A stretch of 64,000 nt of DNA from an uncultured Lachnospiraceae bacterium (GCA_910585625.1 CAJUFQ010000001.1:172005-236004); one strand, 5' to 3'. Counted from the stretch's first letter, positions 1-9,383 are shown. Numbers and translations are program-made. The notes: generated by a model not told the origin, from the letters alone.

Positions 1-4
1 GGCG

Positions 5-883
5 ATGAGTATGCAGGAATTTAAGCCGGTAAAAGAGGGAAAGGTGCGTGAGGTTTATGATAATGGCGACAGCATGATTATTGTGGCAACGGACAGGATT
101 TCCGCTTTTGATGTGATCTTGAAAAATGAAATTACGCAAAAGGGTGCAATCCTGACGCAGATGTCAAAGTTTTGGTTTGATTTCACCAAAGACATTGTGC
201 CGAATCATATGCTTTCCACCGATGTTTCTGAAATGCCGGAATTCTTTCGCAATGAGAGATTTGACGGCAACAGCATGAAATGCCGGAAACTGGACATGCT
301 TCCGGTGGAATGTATTGTGCGCGGCTATATCACGGGCAGCGGATGGGAGAGCTATCAGGCAGATGGGACGGTATGCGGCATCAGACTGCCAGAAGGACTG
401 AAAGAATCCGAGCAGCTCCCAGAGCCGGTTTATACCCCAACGACTAAGGCAGATCTGGGCCTCCACGATGAGCATATCACGTTTGAAGATACCGTGGGAA
501 TTTTAGAAAAGCTTCATCCGGGCAAAGGGGCGGAGTATGCTCAGGCTATCAAGGACTGCACGCTAAGCTTATATAAAAAATGCGCAGAATATGCCAGGAG
601 CAAGGGAATCATCATCGCTGATACTAAGTTCGAGTTCGGGCTTGACGAGCAAGGGAACGTAGTACTCGGGGATGAGATGCTCACGCCCGACAGTTCCAGG
701 TTCTGGCCGCTTGAGGGTTATGAGCCAGGGAAATCCCAGCCTTCCTTTGATAAGCAGTTTGTGCGCGATTGGCTAAAGGCGAACCCGGACAGCGGATATC
801 TGCTTCCACAGGAAGTGGTGGACAAGACCGTAGATAAATACAAAGAGGCGTATGAACTTTTGACAGGCGAGAAATTTGCATAG
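5..883 (+). CDS. purC: SAICAR synthetase (PurC)
   Basis: Phosphoribosylaminoimidazole-succinocarboxamide synthase, the ATP-dependent joining of aspartate to CAIR in cytosolic purine synthesis. The 292-residue protein has the family N-terminus (KEGKVREVYD), the GSGWESY loop near residue 112 and the DEMLTPDSSRFW signature near 223, so it is close to full length. Two in-frame ATGs lie at the start (5 and 11); the window begins 4 bases upstream, so the ribosome site cannot be seen and either could be used. purB follows 170 bases downstream on the same strand, consistent with a purine transcription unit. Confidence 0.95.
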   Translation: MSMQEFKPVKEGKVREVYDNGDSMIIVATDRISAFDVILKNEITQKGAILTQMSKFWFDFTKDIVPNHMLSTDVSEMPEFFRNERFDGNSMKCRKLDMLPVECIVRGYITGSGWESYQADGTVCGIRLPEGLKESEQLPEPVYTPTTKADLGLHDEHITFEDTVGILEKLHPGKGAEYAQAIKDCTLSLYKKCAEYARSKGIIIADTKFEFGLDEQGNVVLGDEMLTPDSSRFWPLEGYEPGKSQPSFDKQFVRDWLKANPDSGYLLPQEVVDKTVDKYKEAYELLTGEKFA

Positions 884-1053
884 AAATGGCCGGAGAATTA
901 TATGATTGACAGAGTGAGAGCGGGATGTGCAGGGACTGATAAGCCGTACAGGAACCGTGCGGGTTTCCACGCCGCCATTTTTATGGCTCTGTTATTTCGG
1001 GACGGGCATCGATAACAGCGGAGATTACGAGCGATAAGAAAGGAGAGCTAAAT

Positions 1054-2505
1054 ATGTCGACAGATAGATACAACAGTCCTTTGTCAGAGCGTTATGCAAG
1101 TAAGGAGATGCAGTATATTTTTTCACCGGACATGAAGTTTCGTACCTGGAGGAGATTATGGATAGCCCTTGCTGAGACGGAGATGGAACTCGGGTTAAGT
1201 GAGAATGGCCGGCCAGTCATTACACAGGAGCAGATTGACGAACTCAAGAGCCATGCGGAGGATATCAATTACGAGGTGGCGAGAGCGCGTGAAAAAGAGG
1301 TGCGCCATGATGTCATGAGCCATGTCTATGCTTATGGGCAGCAGTGTCCGAAAGCGGCAGGTATCATCCATTTGGGAGCTACTTCCTGTTATGTGGGAGA
1401 TAATACAGATATCATTGTGATGAACGAGGCTATAAAGCTGGTGCGCAGGAAACTGGTGAATGTGATTTCCGAGCTTGCGAAGTTTGCGGATACCTATAAA
1501 GACCTCCCTACATTGGCGTTTACGCATTTTCAGCCAGCGCAGCCTACTACAGTGGGAAAACGCGCTACATTATGGCTGCAGGAATTCCTTATGGATTTTG
1601 AGGACTTGGACTATGTGATGGGATCATTGAAGCTGCTCGGCTCAAAGGGGACGACCGGGACACAGGCCAGCTTTCAGGAATTGTTTGCCGGGGATCAGGA
1701 GACGATTGACAAGATAGACCCGATGATTGCAGAGAAAATGGGATTCGCGGAATGCTATGCAGTATCCGGGCAGACCTATTCCAGGAAAGTTGATACCAGG
1801 GTGGTGAACGTCCTGGCCGGCATTGCGGCGAGCGCCCACAAGATGTCGAACGACATCCGCCTGCTCCAGCATCTGAAAGAAGTGGAAGAGCCGTTTGAGA
1901 AGAACCAGATTGGTTCCTCGGCGATGGCATATAAACGCAACCCCATGCGCAGCGAGCGTATCGCGTCTTTGGCGCGGTACGTGATGATTGACGCCCTAAA
2001 TCCGGCGGTTACCTCTGCTACCCAGTGGTTTGAGCGGACGCTGGATGATTCCGCCAACAAACGTCTCTCTATCCCAGAGGGATTTCTGGCAGTCGACGGC
2101 ATTCTCGATTTATGCCTCAATGTTGTGGACGGGCTGGTTGTTTATGATAAAGTAATCCGAAAGCACATGATGGCGGAACTGCCTTTTATGGCAACGGAAA
2201 ATATCATGATGGACGCTGTGAAAAATGGCGGAAACCGCCAGGAGCTGCACGAAAAAATCCGCCGGCTCTCCATGGAGGCCGGAAAGAATGTCAAAGTTGA
2301 AGGCAAAGACAACAATTTGCTGGAGCTGATCGCGGCAGACGCCTCGTTTAACCTGACGCTGGAGGAACTGGAAACGTCTATGGAGCCTTCCAGGTATGTG
2401 GGGCGCGCGCCCATCCAGGTGGAGAAGTTCCTGGCACAAGCAGTGCAGCCGGTTTTGGAAAAGAACCAGGATATCTTGGGGATGACCGCAGAGATAAATG
2501 TCTGA
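1054..2505 (+). CDS. purB: Adenylosuccinate lyase (PurB)
   Basis: Cleaves SAICAR to AICAR plus fumarate and adenylosuccinate to AMP plus fumarate. The 483-residue protein belongs to the fumarase/aspartase superfamily; its signature loop, SSAMAYKRNPMRSE, lies near residue 289. The ATG is preceded by AAGGAGAG at a normal distance. It follows purC, which makes its substrate. The 170-base purC-purB gap shows no convincing promoter or terminator, so cotranscription is likely. Length and motifs are normal. Confidence 0.96.
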   Translation: MSTDRYNSPLSERYASKEMQYIFSPDMKFRTWRRLWIALAETEMELGLSENGRPVITQEQIDELKSHAEDINYEVARAREKEVRHDVMSHVYAYGQQCPKAAGIIHLGATSCYVGDNTDIIVMNEAIKLVRRKLVNVISELAKFADTYKDLPTLAFTHFQPAQPTTVGKRATLWLQEFLMDFEDLDYVMGSLKLLGSKGTTGTQASFQELFAGDQETIDKIDPMIAEKMGFAECYAVSGQTYSRKVDTRVVNVLAGIAASAHKMSNDIRLLQHLKEVEEPFEKNQIGSSAMAYKRNPMRSERIASLARYVMIDALNPAVTSATQWFERTLDDSANKRLSIPEGFLAVDGILDLCLNVVDGLVVYDKVIRKHMMAELPFMATENIMMDAVKNGGNRQELHEKIRRLSMEAGKNVKVEGKDNNLLELIAADASFNLTLEELETSMEPSRYVGRAPIQVEKFLAQAVQPVLEKNQDILGMTAEINV

Positions 2506-2632
2506 GATAGTGTTTGGCTTTCATCGGTATCGTCCGTGTTGAATGTAGCGGAAAATTATAATCTCTCTTGTATAAACATCCAATTAATGCAAATACTGAT
2601 AACAAAATCGTACTTCGTGAAAGGAGATTGTT

Positions 2633-3952
2633 ATGAGTTTGTGTTTGAAGATTACGGATGTCCATGCAAGAGAGATTTTGGATTCCAGGGGAAACCCCAC
2701 AGTAGAAGCGGATGTGACGGTGGAGACTACCAGCAACGGCAAAAAGACGACAGGGCGTGCAGCAGTTCCTTCCGGGGCTTCTACCGGGCAGTTTGAGGCG
2801 GTGGAACTCCGGGATGGGGAGCCAAGGTATTTCGGTCTGGGCGTCCAGAACGCAGTGAAGCATGTGAATGATAAGATTGCCAAGGTATTGATTGGGAAAA
2901 ATGCCCTGAACCAGGTAGAAATCGACCGCTGTCTGATAGCGGAAGACGGGACGGACGACAAAATCAACCTGGGAGCCAACGCCATGCTCAGCGTTTCCTT
3001 GGCTGTGGCACGGGCAGCAGCGAAAGCAATGGAGCTTCCGCTGTACCAATACTTGGGCGGCACGAACGCAAAAAGGATGCCGGCGCCAATGATGAATATT
3101 TTAAATGGCGGCTGCCATGCGGATAATACTGTGGATTTCCAGGAATTCATGATTATGCCTGTCGGAGCGGAAAGCTTCCGTGAGGCGTTACGCATGTGTG
3201 CGGAAGTCTATCATAACCTGAAAAAGATCTGTGAAAAAGACGGGCTGTCCACGGCAGTAGGAGACGAAGGCGGTTTTGCTCCGGACTTGCCGGATGCCGT
3301 AGCGGTACTGGATTTAATTATGGAAGCCGTAAAGGCATCCGGTTACCTGCCGGGAGAAGATTTCAAAATTGCCCTTGATGCTGCGGCAAGCGAGCTGTAT
3401 GACGAGAAGACCGGCGTGTACCATTTCCCGGGAGAATCCAGGCTTAAGGGTGAGAAAGTCATGCGCAATACGGAAGAAATGATTGAGTATTACGAGAATC
3501 TGATTGAGAAGTTCCCGATTATCTCGATAGAGGACGGCCTGGACGAGGAAGACTGGGATGGGTGGCAGGCAATGACAGAACGCCTGGGAGAGCGTATCCA
3601 GCTGGTAGGGGACGATTTGTTCGTGACAAATACCAAACGCCTGGATGCCGGGATTAAGCTGCAGACTGCAAATGCCATTCTTGTGAAGGTAAACCAGATT
3701 GGCACGCTGACAGAAGCGATGGAGGCCATCGAGACGGCACAGTGCAATGCCTACCGCGCAGTCATCTCCCACCGTTCTGGTGAGACGGAAGATACCTTTA
3801 TTGCGGATTTGGCCGTGGCTGTCAATGCCGGGCAGATTAAGACGGGGGCGCCCTGCCGCGCAGAACGCACTGCCAAATATAATCAGCTTCTGCGCATTGA
3901 AGAACAGCTGGGCGTCGTGGCAGAATATAAGAATCCATTCAATAAATTCTGA
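2633..3952 (+). CDS. eno: Enolase
   Basis: Phosphopyruvate hydratase of glycolysis (2-phosphoglycerate to phosphoenolpyruvate), a cytosolic Mg-dependent enzyme. The 439-residue sequence starts with the usual VHAREILDSRGNPTVE segment, and has the metal-site region SIEDGLDEEDWDGW and the enolase signature ILVKVNQIGTLTE near residue 348. An AGGAG sits 7 bases before the ATG. A TATAAT is visible at 2557-2562, but no good -35 lies 16-18 bases before it, so the promoter is only suggested. The gene is followed by a 431-base gap rich in stem-loops. Confidence 0.97.
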   Translation: MSLCLKITDVHAREILDSRGNPTVEADVTVETTSNGKKTTGRAAVPSGASTGQFEAVELRDGEPRYFGLGVQNAVKHVNDKIAKVLIGKNALNQVEIDRCLIAEDGTDDKINLGANAMLSVSLAVARAAAKAMELPLYQYLGGTNAKRMPAPMMNILNGGCHADNTVDFQEFMIMPVGAESFREALRMCAEVYHNLKKICEKDGLSTAVGDEGGFAPDLPDAVAVLDLIMEAVKASGYLPGEDFKIALDAAASELYDEKTGVYHFPGESRLKGEKVMRNTEEMIEYYENLIEKFPIISIEDGLDEEDWDGWQAMTERLGERIQLVGDDLFVTNTKRLDAGIKLQTANAILVKVNQIGTLTEAMEAIETAQCNAYRAVISHRSGETEDTFIADLAVAVNAGQIKTGAPCRAERTAKYNQLLRIEEQLGVVAEYKNPFNKF

Positions 3953-3998
3953 TATTAGAATGCCCAAAGGTCTTGCTGCCAAAGGAAGCATGGACATC

Positions 3999-4208
3999 TT
4001 GCATGAAAAGCGTCTGGAAATCTGGCTTTCCATGGCGCTTTTTGTGCAAAGTGTAGCTGTCGCACTAACATAAATGACAATGTATAGGTTTGTTCAAAAA
4101 GTTTGCATTGCAAAGCAATGCAAACAAAATGTACAAAAATCATCTTGGGAAGCTGGCTTCCCAGAGTGATTTTCGTGCATTCTGTCTTTGCCGCATAAGC
4201 GGCAAGAC
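3999..4208. repeat. Four consecutive stem-loops in the eno-secG gap
   Basis: The 431-base stretch 3953-4383 has no gene but has unusual fold-back structure. Stem 1 is 3999-4049 (TTGCA...AAAAGCG outer arm, TGGAAA inner arm). Stem 2 is a perfect 10-bp inverted repeat with a 5-base loop at 4101-4125 (GTTTGCATTG). Stem 3 is 4130-4179, arms of about 20 bp with a small internal loop around TGGGAAGC. Stem 4 is 4184-4208 (TTGCCGC/GCGGCAA). Stems 1 and 3 resemble each other in their outer arms (TGCAyGAAAA), suggesting related REP-like units. One may act as the eno terminator, but none is followed by a clean T-run. Confidence 0.6.
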
Positions 4209-4310
4209 CGTTTGAACGAGGAAATATTTTTTGTGCGACAGCCTCCTTTTGGTACTATGAAACGAAATAATGGGGAAACTCAAAGGGGAAACTCAAAAAA
4301 GAAAAAATCC

Positions 4311-4339
4311 TTGAAAAATATGCCAAGTTGTGGTATTAT
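4311..4339 (+). promoter_or_regulatory. Promoter for secG-rnr
   Basis: TTGAAA (4311-4316), 17-base spacer, TATTAT (4334-4339), about 45 bases before the secG start. A short tandem duplication (GGGGAAACTCAAA twice) lies just upstream at 4272-4297. Confidence 0.65.
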
Positions 4340-4383
4340 GAAAAAAGTTATGAGCAGGATGAACAGCAGGAGGTAAGGTTAAG

Positions 4384-4623
4384 GTGGAAGTATTAAAGAC
4401 AGTCTTAATTGTGGTATTTATATTGATTAGTATTGCATTGACAGTAATCGTATTGATGCAGGAAGGGAAATCAGCAGGACTCGGTGCTATCAGCGGCGCG
4501 GCAGATACATACTGGGGCAAAAATAAGGGGCGTTCCATGGAAGGAAGGCTTGTCATGGCTACCAGAATCATGGTAATGTTATTCCTGGTGATTGCAGCTG
4601 TATTGAATATCGGAAGTTTTTAA
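4384..4623 (+). CDS. secG: Protein-export membrane protein SecG
   Basis: Small auxiliary subunit of the SecYEG translocon. The 79-residue protein has two hydrophobic helices (about residues 3-22 and 55-76) with the conserved cytoplasmic loop QEGKSAGLGAISGAADTYW between them. The start is GTG at 4384, set by AGGAGGT about 8 bases upstream; no better ATG fits. It heads the secG-rnr-smpB-ssrA order common in Firmicutes. A strong terminator follows directly. Confidence 0.92.
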   Translation: MEVLKTVLIVVFILISIALTVIVLMQEGKSAGLGAISGAADTYWGKNKGRSMEGRLVMATRIMVMLFLVIAAVLNIGSF

Positions 4624-4631
4624 GGATGTAG

Positions 4632-4661
4632 GAGACTGTCAGATATGGCAGTCTCTTTTTT
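4632..4661 (+). terminator. Rho-independent terminator after secG
   Basis: GAGACTG (4632-4638) pairs with CAGTCTC (4649-4655), followed by a T-run. It sits between secG and rnr, so it probably attenuates rather than blocks read-through into rnr, which has no clear promoter of its own. Confidence 0.8.
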
Positions 4662-4680
4662 CTTTGAATAGGAGAAAGAG

Positions 4681-6870
4681 ATGGAAAAAGAGTTATTAGA
4701 AAACAGAAAAAAAATTATATATGAATTTATGTGCAGTGACATCTATGTACCTATGAAGCTAAAGGAGCTGGCTGTCCTGATGGATGTGCCGCGTGAGGAA
4801 CGGAAAGATCTGGAGGAAGTGCTGGAGGCTCTTATATCAGAAGGCAAGATTGAACGCTCCCCGCGCGGCAAATTTTCAAAGACAGACGGAAAATACCTCA
4901 CAGGTACTTTTATTGGAAATGCCCGGGGGTTTGGCTTCGTAGATGTGGAGGGGGAAGAGGAAGATATCTTTATTGGTGAGACGCAGGTAAATGGAGCCAT
5001 GCATGGGGATTTGGTGCAGGTTTCCCTGCTTTCCGCCAAAGCTTCCGGCGGGAAGCGCAAAGAAGGTTCCGTAGTAAAGGTTCTTAAGCGGGGGACAACC
5101 CAGGCAGTGGGGATTTTCCAGAAAAGCAAGAATTTCGGTTTCGTCGTCCCAGACAATTTTAAGCTTGGCCAGGATATTTTTATTCCGTTGGAACACTCGA
5201 AAGGAGCGGTGGACGGACATAAGGTAGTGGTGGAAATTACGGATTATGGAGATGAGCGCAGAAAGCCGGAAGGCAAAATCATAGAGATCATCGGCCATAT
5301 CAATGACCCAGGGACGGATATCATGTCCATTGTCAAGGGATATGAGCTGCCTACGGAATTTTCACCGAAGATTTTAAAGCAGGCAGAAAATGTAGGCAAG
5401 CCCGTAAGTGCGGCGGACATGGTGGGAAGGAAGGACGTGAGGGATTGGCAGATGGTGACGATTGACGGCGAGGACGCTAAAGATCTGGATGATGCCATCA
5501 CTTTGACCAAGGAGGGAGAGAATTACCGCCTGGGTGTGCATATCGCGGATGTGGCCAATTATGTGCAGGAACACAGTGCCTTGGACGTAGAGGCATTGGA
5601 GCGCGGCACCAGCGTGTATCTGGTGGATCGGGTAATTCCCATGCTGCCGCATGTCCTGTCTAATGGCATTTGTTCCCTGAATGCCGGGGAGGACAGGCTG
5701 GCGTTGAGCTGCATTATGCTGATTAATCAAAAAGGCGTCGTCATAGAGCATGAAATTGCTGAGACAGTCGTCCGCGTGGACAGCAGGATGAGCTATACCA
5801 GTGTGCGCAAAATACTGAAAGACAGGGATGAGGCGGAACGCGACAAGTATAAAGAGCTGATTCCTATGTTTGAGCTGATGGAGGAATTGGCGTCAATCCT
5901 GCGTGAGAAACGAAGGAAACGCGGTTCCATTGATTTTGATTTCCCGGAGACGAAGATTATCCTGGATGGGCAGGGCAGGCCATTGGAAATCAAGCCATAC
6001 GAACGGAACGTAGCTACGCGCATCATTGAAGATTTCATGCTGATTGCCAATGAGACGGTAGCGCAGGATTTCTTCTGGCAGGAAATTCCGTTCGTGTATC
6101 GGACGCATGACACGCCGGATCCCGAGAAAATCCGCAGCCTGGCAACATTCATCAATAATTTCGGGTATTCCATTAAGATTGGGCAAGAGGAAATCCATCC
6201 CAAGGAGCTGCAGAAATTGCTGGAGAAAGTTGAGGATACGCCGGAAGAGCCTTTAATCAGCCGCCTGACGCTGCGTTCCATGAAGCAGGCAAAATATACA
6301 GTAGAATGTACCGGGCATTTCGGGCTTGCAGCCCAGTATTACTGTCATTTTACGTCTCCTATCCGCCGTTATCCCGATCTGCAGATCCACCGCATCATTA
6401 AAGAGACTCTGCGGGGGAAGATGAATGAAAAACGCATTGCCCATTATGAAAAAATCCTGCCGGAAGCAGCAGCTCAGTCCAGTGCCAGGGAACGCCGGGC
6501 GGAGGAGGCAGAACGAGAGACCGACAAACTCAAGAAAACAGAATATATGTCTGAGCATATCGGAGAGGTGTTTGAGGGCGTCATTTCCAGCGTCACGGCA
6601 TGGGGCATGTATGTGGAGCTTCCCAATACGATTGAGGGGCTGATCCATGTCAACAACCTGACGGACGATTATTACCAGTTCAATCAGGAGGCATATGAGC
6701 TGACAGGGGAGAGGACTGGGAAAGTCTATAAGCTGGGACAGAAGATTAAGGTTGTGGCGGCAGATGCCGATAAATTTATGAAGACCATTGATTTTGTCTT
6801 GCCGGAAAATGCAGAAGCGTTCGGTCTGGAAGCTACGGCAGAGGATATTGGCAGATACCGGGCAGAGTAA
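4681..6870 (+). CDS. rnr: Ribonuclease R
   Basis: Processive 3'-5' exoribonuclease of the RNB/RNase II family that degrades structured RNA and works with tmRNA in removing defective messages. The 729-residue protein has an N-terminal winged-helix segment, two cold-shock-like domains (about 70-220), the RNB catalytic domain with the acidic motif GEDAKDLDDAITL near 265, and a C-terminal S1 domain near 630-710 (SSVTAWGMYVELPNTIEGL). The tail after S1 is short and lacks the long basic extension of some family members. The start has AGGAGAAAGAG directly before the ATG. Position before smpB and ssrA fits its role in trans-translation. Confidence 0.95.
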   Translation: MEKELLENRKKIIYEFMCSDIYVPMKLKELAVLMDVPREERKDLEEVLEALISEGKIERSPRGKFSKTDGKYLTGTFIGNARGFGFVDVEGEEEDIFIGETQVNGAMHGDLVQVSLLSAKASGGKRKEGSVVKVLKRGTTQAVGIFQKSKNFGFVVPDNFKLGQDIFIPLEHSKGAVDGHKVVVEITDYGDERRKPEGKIIEIIGHINDPGTDIMSIVKGYELPTEFSPKILKQAENVGKPVSAADMVGRKDVRDWQMVTIDGEDAKDLDDAITLTKEGENYRLGVHIADVANYVQEHSALDVEALERGTSVYLVDRVIPMLPHVLSNGICSLNAGEDRLALSCIMLINQKGVVIEHEIAETVVRVDSRMSYTSVRKILKDRDEAERDKYKELIPMFELMEELASILREKRRKRGSIDFDFPETKIILDGQGRPLEIKPYERNVATRIIEDFMLIANETVAQDFFWQEIPFVYRTHDTPDPEKIRSLATFINNFGYSIKIGQEEIHPKELQKLLEKVEDTPEEPLISRLTLRSMKQAKYTVECTGHFGLAAQYYCHFTSPIRRYPDLQIHRIIKETLRGKMNEKRIAHYEKILPEAAAQSSARERRAEEAERETDKLKKTEYMSEHIGEVFEGVISSVTAWGMYVELPNTIEGLIHVNNLTDDYYQFNQEAYELTGERTGKVYKLGQKIKVVAADADKFMKTIDFVLPENAEAFGLEATAEDIGRYRAE

Positions 6871-6900
6871 TGGAATTGAAAAGTCAGAAAGAGGAAAAAA

Positions 6901-7368
6901 ATGGGGAAAGAGAGCAAGAAACTTATTGCCAACAATAAGAAGGCGTTCCACGATTACTTTATTGAGGATAAATTTGAGGCGGGAATCAGCCTTGCAGGAA
7001 CAGAGGTAAAATCGCTGCGGATGGGAAAATGTTCCATTAAGGAGTCTTTTATCCGTATTGAAAAGGGTGAGGTCATGATTTACGGCATGCACATCAGCCC
7101 ATATGAGAAAGGCAACATTTTCAATAAGGATCCGCTGCGCCCAAGGAAGCTGTTGCTGCATAAATATGAGATTCACAAAGCAGAGGGGAAGATGACGGCC
7201 AAAGGCTATACCATTGTCCCCCTGCAGGTTTACTTTAAAGGAAGCCTGGTCAAAGTCGAGATTGCGCTTGCCCGGGGCAAGAAACTTTACGACAAACGCC
7301 AGGATATTGCCAAGAAGGATATGCGCAGGGAGTCTGAACGGGAATTCAAGGTAAAAAATCTATATTAG
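6901..7368 (+). CDS. smpB: SsrA-binding protein SmpB
   Basis: Binds tmRNA and mimics a codon-anticodon helix so that tmRNA can enter stalled ribosomes. The 155-residue protein shows the family core: NKKAFHDYFIEDKFEAGI near the start, the TEVKSLR strand, and the C-terminal basic tail DKRQDIAKKDMRRE that reaches the decoding centre. It starts 30 bases after rnr with a purine-rich ribosome site (AAGAGGAAAAA) and is followed by a terminator and then by ssrA, its RNA partner. Confidence 0.96.
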   Translation: MGKESKKLIANNKKAFHDYFIEDKFEAGISLAGTEVKSLRMGKCSIKESFIRIEKGEVMIYGMHISPYEKGNIFNKDPLRPRKLLLHKYEIHKAEGKMTAKGYTIVPLQVYFKGSLVKVEIALARGKKLYDKRQDIAKKDMRRESEREFKVKNLY

Positions 7369-7372
7369 GAAC

Positions 7373-7398
7373 TGCCGCAAATGGAAAAATTTGCGGCA
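7373..7398 (+). terminator. Terminator after smpB
   Basis: TGCCGCAAAT (7373-7382) and ATTTGCGGCA (7389-7398) form a perfect 10-bp stem with a 6-base loop, starting 4 bases after the smpB stop. The T content after it is modest. Confidence 0.7.
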
Positions 7399-7407
7399 TG
7401 AAATTTC

Positions 7408-7436
7408 TTGACAAAAAAAGCATAAGCTGATAAAAT
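7408..7436 (+). promoter_or_regulatory. ssrA promoter
   Basis: Consensus TTGACA (7408-7413), 17-base spacer, TAAAAT (7431-7436). Transcription would start near 7443, leaving a leader of about 25 bases for RNase P to remove before the mature tmRNA end at 7468. Confidence 0.85.
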
Positions 7437-7467
7437 GAACTATCGCTGGATGACGGCATCAAAACCA

Positions 7468-7810
7468 GGGGTTGTACTGGTTTCGACGGGGGTTGTGCAG
7501 CTATGGAAGCCATTGGCGGCTCCTGACCGCCTAAAAACGGGAACAATAAATATAAACGCTGAAGACAATTTAGCATACGCTGCCTAGTTGCAGCAGTCGG
7601 CCTTAGGCCACCCACAGCCTGAGATACCGGCTTCGACTATGTGGGAAACGACTTACGCAAAGCTTTGCGCGTATGGGCGTATCATGAAGCTACTGAAACC
7701 ATCAGCCTGTCATTAGGCGGATGGCAGAGGGAATGATAAAGTAATGACTGTAATGGGAGATGCCATAGTGAATTGGCCTTCGGACAGGGGTTCGATTCCC
7801 CTCAGCTCCA
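7468..7810 (+). ncRNA. ssrA: Transfer-messenger RNA (tmRNA)
   Basis: One-piece tmRNA of about 343 nt. The 5' end GGGGTTG pairs with the 3' CAGCTCC to form the acceptor stem (one G-T and one T-G wobble); the T-arm GGGGTTCGATTCCCC precedes the 3' end and the D-like TGGTTTCGACGGG follows the 5' end. CCA is not encoded. The tag reading frame ends in TAG at 7585-7587 and its last residues are NAEDNLAYAA; the resume codon is probably a few codons upstream but cannot be fixed by eye. It lies next to smpB and rnr. Confidence 0.96.
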
Positions 7811-7839
7811 TTTTTGCAGGAGCGGCTTAGCGCTGGCAG

Positions 7840-7873
7840 GCAGGGCAGTTGGGAGAAATCCCGGCTGCCCTGC
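7840..7873 (+). terminator. Stem-loop after ssrA
   Basis: GCAGGGCAG (7840-7848) pairs with CTGCCCTGC (7865-7873), with an inner GGGA/TCCC stem. The T-tract after it is weak (TTGTGCGTTCTGTTT), so termination is likely but not certain. Confidence 0.55.
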
Positions 7874-7939
7874 TTGTGCGTTCTGTTTCCAGCATCTATC
7901 CGGGGTAGGGAAAACGTAGGTGGTACGGAAAGAGAAGGC

Positions 7940-7967
7940 TTGAAAAATCAGGGGAATTTGTTATAAT
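7940..7967 (+). promoter_or_regulatory. Promoter for chemoreceptor gene
   Basis: TTGAAA (7940-7945), 16-base spacer, TATAAT (7962-7967), 57 bases before the start at 8025. It matches the sigma-A rather than the flagellar sigma-D pattern. Confidence 0.75.
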
Positions 7968-8024
7968 GGGAGTACGTATTATGTATTAACAAACGGCATA
8001 CCAAAAGAAACGAGGATATGGAAC

Positions 8025-9383
8025 ATGGGAATGGGAATGACGAAAAATAAGTTAGTGAAATCAGTTTCTGAATTGAAAGAGTGCAATTATTCAGCAAGCC
8101 CGGAACTTAACAGCATTTACCAGCGGCTGTTGCAAGGCAGGCAGCAGTTTGCACAGGTTCTTGAAAAGAACATCAAAGCGGTTATGCAGATTAGCGCCCT
8201 GGATCTGACCTTACAGCATGAGACGGATAAAATCCTTGAAATATCCCGCAACGTTGCCAGGGCTACGGAAGTTATTTTTGGGACGAATGGGGTAGGAGGA
8301 GCGGAAGGGAACAATTCCTTAGAGGAACTTACCAATACCATTATAAAAATTTCCGGGGATACGGAGGAAGTATACCGCAAGATTGAGAACGGACAGGAAG
8401 AACTGACGGCAATCCGGGGGCTTGCCAGCAAGGCGGTGGAAATGTCTACCGAGATGCGGACGGATATGGATGAGCTTTTTGAGGTAATTAACCGCATGAA
8501 TGATGTTATTGCCGAGATAGAGTCGATTTCCCGTCAGACGAACCTTCTGGCATTGAATGCAGCGATTGAGGCGGCAAGAGCAGGGGAAGCTGGAAGGGGA
8601 TTTGCCGTGGTGGCAGACGAGATACGTTCTTTGGCGGAAGAGACACAGAAGATGACCGGCAATATGGGGCAGTTTGTGGAAGGCATCCGTGAGGCATCGC
8701 AGAAAAGCACCGGAAGCACCACGAATACCATTGAGGCCTTGGAGAGTATGACGGGCAGGATTAAGAATGCCTGGGAGATAAACCTTGAGAACCAAAACTA
8801 TGTCTCGGGGGTAAATGAGGCGGTCACATCCCTTGCCGCGGTAAGCGAGGAACTCAGCAGTACGATGACGGAGATGGAAAACCAGCTCCGCAGCAGCACG
8901 GATTTCATGCGTGAGATTGGGAACGAGCTGACGGAAGCATCCAAGCCGGTAGCCGAGATAGAACGGACATTAGACGAGGCGCTAAAACAGATGGGCGTGA
9001 TGTCGAAAGACTCATTTTTCCGCCTTAAGAACGACGAGTTCGCCGCTTATGTGAGGAGTGCAGTTACTGCGCACAAGGCATGGATTAATAATCTTGAGAA
9101 AATGGTCAGCGATCATATGATTGTGCCGCTTCAGCTGGACGCTTCCAAGTGCGGGTTCGGGCATTTTTATTATGCGATGACGCCGGATAAGCAGGAAGTC
9201 CGCCAGATTTGGGATGCGCTTGGCGATAAACACCGTAAGTTCCATGGATTTGGGCAGGAGGCTATCCAGGCGTTGTTTGATGAGGACTATGCGAAAGCAC
9301 AACAGGTTTGCCAGGAAGCACGGGAGTATTCAAGGGAACTCCTCATGGACATGGAACAGATGCTGCAGATTCTGAGCAGATAA
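8025..9383 (+). CDS. Soluble methyl-accepting chemotaxis protein with CZB domain
   Basis: Cytoplasmic chemoreceptor of 452 residues with no membrane segment. Residues 1-100 form a helical N-terminal region; the signalling domain has the conserved hairpin tip (LLALNAAIEAARAGEAGRGF near 172-191). Residues about 330-452 match a chemoreceptor zinc-binding (CZB) domain: HKAW, then CGFGHFYY, then a further conserved His (KHRKFH) give the His/Cys zinc set. CZB proteins sense zinc or oxidants such as hypochlorite in studied bacteria; the ligand here is not known. Three in-frame ATGs (8025, 8031, 8037) crowd the start. No cheA or flagellar gene is in the window. Confidence 0.9.
   Translation: MGMGMTKNKLVKSVSELKECNYSASPELNSIYQRLLQGRQQFAQVLEKNIKAVMQISALDLTLQHETDKILEISRNVARATEVIFGTNGVGGAEGNNSLEELTNTIIKISGDTEEVYRKIENGQEELTAIRGLASKAVEMSTEMRTDMDELFEVINRMNDVIAEIESISRQTNLLALNAAIEAARAGEAGRGFAVVADEIRSLAEETQKMTGNMGQFVEGIREASQKSTGSTTNTIEALESMTGRIKNAWEINLENQNYVSGVNEAVTSLAAVSEELSSTMTEMENQLRSSTDFMREIGNELTEASKPVAEIERTLDEALKQMGVMSKDSFFRLKNDEFAAYVRSAVTAHKAWINNLEKMVSDHMIVPLQLDASKCGFGHFYYAMTPDKQEVRQIWDALGDKHRKFHGFGQEAIQALFDEDYAKAQQVCQEAREYSRELLMDMEQMLQILSR

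Noticed and set aside
2539..2562. TTGAAT plus TATAAT upstream of eno as a promoter
   Set aside because: The spacer is only 12 bases. The -10 may be real but the -35 pairing is not.
2378..3195. Minus-strand open frames of 200 or more codons across the purB-eno junction
   Set aside because: They overlap two well-supported genes, have no ribosome site and show no recognisable domain.
4101..4208. CRISPR-like array in the eno-secG gap
   Set aside because: The units are palindromes of different sequence with no regular repeat-spacer spacing, and there are no cas genes.
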